Assembly: GCA_964466155.1 (NCBI GenBank)
Contig: CAYXMY010000075.1
Span: 1-14,148, forward strand
Direction of reading: 5' to 3'
DNA: 14,148 nt
From: Caenibius sp964466155
Lineage (GTDB): Bacteria > Pseudomonadota > Alphaproteobacteria > Sphingomonadales > Sphingomonadaceae
The notes beneath the pieces are model-generated. The model was not told where the DNA came from and did not search any database. It saw nothing but the letters and a program-made list of their open reading frames with translations. Both the position numbers and the translations under genes were made by a program. This document shows positions 14,088 to 14,148 of this stretch, piece by piece (position 1 is the stretch's first letter; every line of letters begins with the position of its first letter).

Positions 14088-14147
14088 TTAGCGGCTGCCG
14101 CCCCGGCGGAGGGAGCGGCTGAACAGGAATCCGCGCGCGGGCGGGAA
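14088..14147 (-). CDS. Possible C-terminal end of an unrecognised minus-strand gene (partial)
   Basis: The minus strand is open from the right edge to a TAA at 14088-14090, encoding 19 residues rich in Arg/Ser (ending LFSRSLRRGGSR). Codon choice is GC-rich like the neighbours. No start codon in any plus frame lies in this stretch. The piece is too short to identify; it may also be non-coding. If real, the gene converges on the response regulator with 16 bases between the stops. Confidence 0.25.
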   Translation of the reverse strand, partial: FPPARGFLFSRSLRRGGSR

Positions 14148-14148
14148 C

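Noticed and set aside
1..14148. CRISPR array, insertion sequence, toxin-antitoxin or defence island
   Set aside because: No regularly spaced repeats, transposase, or paired small toxin/antitoxin genes were seen on either strand.

Overview
The window is GC-rich DNA carrying about 14 protein genes and one tRNA. Gene content points to an alphaproteobacterium, most likely a sphingomonad (Novosphingobium or Erythrobacter-like): an aroQ-accB-accC cluster, yajC-secD-secF, a DUF6456 protein, a gene-transfer-agent-type holin, and a PepSY protein beside an OmpR-type regulator. This placement rests on protein resemblance and gene order; no rRNA is present.

Layout. From 1 to 1772 all genes are on the minus strand and read holin, aroQ, accB, accC (accC runs off the left edge). 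A tRNA-Pro(GGG) with encoded CCA follows on the minus strand with its own promoter. From 2178 to 5187 the plus strand carries yajC-secD-secF, the accessory module of the Sec translocase. A convergent two-gene minus unit follows: an XRE-type regulator translationally coupled to a family 4 glycosyltransferase. The regulator is divergent from a small DUF6456 protein across a short AT-rich gap with paired repeat boxes. Next come a minus-strand uracil-DNA glycosylase-like gene and a plus-strand ClC transporter with CBS-like tail, convergent with a minus-strand Uup-like ABC-F ATPase. The right end holds, on the plus strand, a secreted SIMPL-domain protein, a small exported PepSY protein and an OmpR/PhoB response regulator. 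The last 60 bases may be the end of a minus-strand gene.

Most of the window is housekeeping. I see no phage, IS element, CRISPR array or obvious defence island. The less ordinary signals are: (i) an accB leader in which a 12-bp complementarity covers the whole Shine-Dalgarno sequence; (ii) an orphan GTA-type holin in front of aroQ-acc; (iii) phased repeat boxes between the XRE regulator and the DUF6456 gene, with an AACC-N5-GGTT dyad that recurs upstream of the holin; (iv) a ClC protein whose selectivity-filter motifs and internal proton glutamate differ from the classic exchanger; (v) a UDG-like protein with a family 4 iron-sulfur cysteine pattern; (vi) several hairpins and palindromes in the leaders at the right end.
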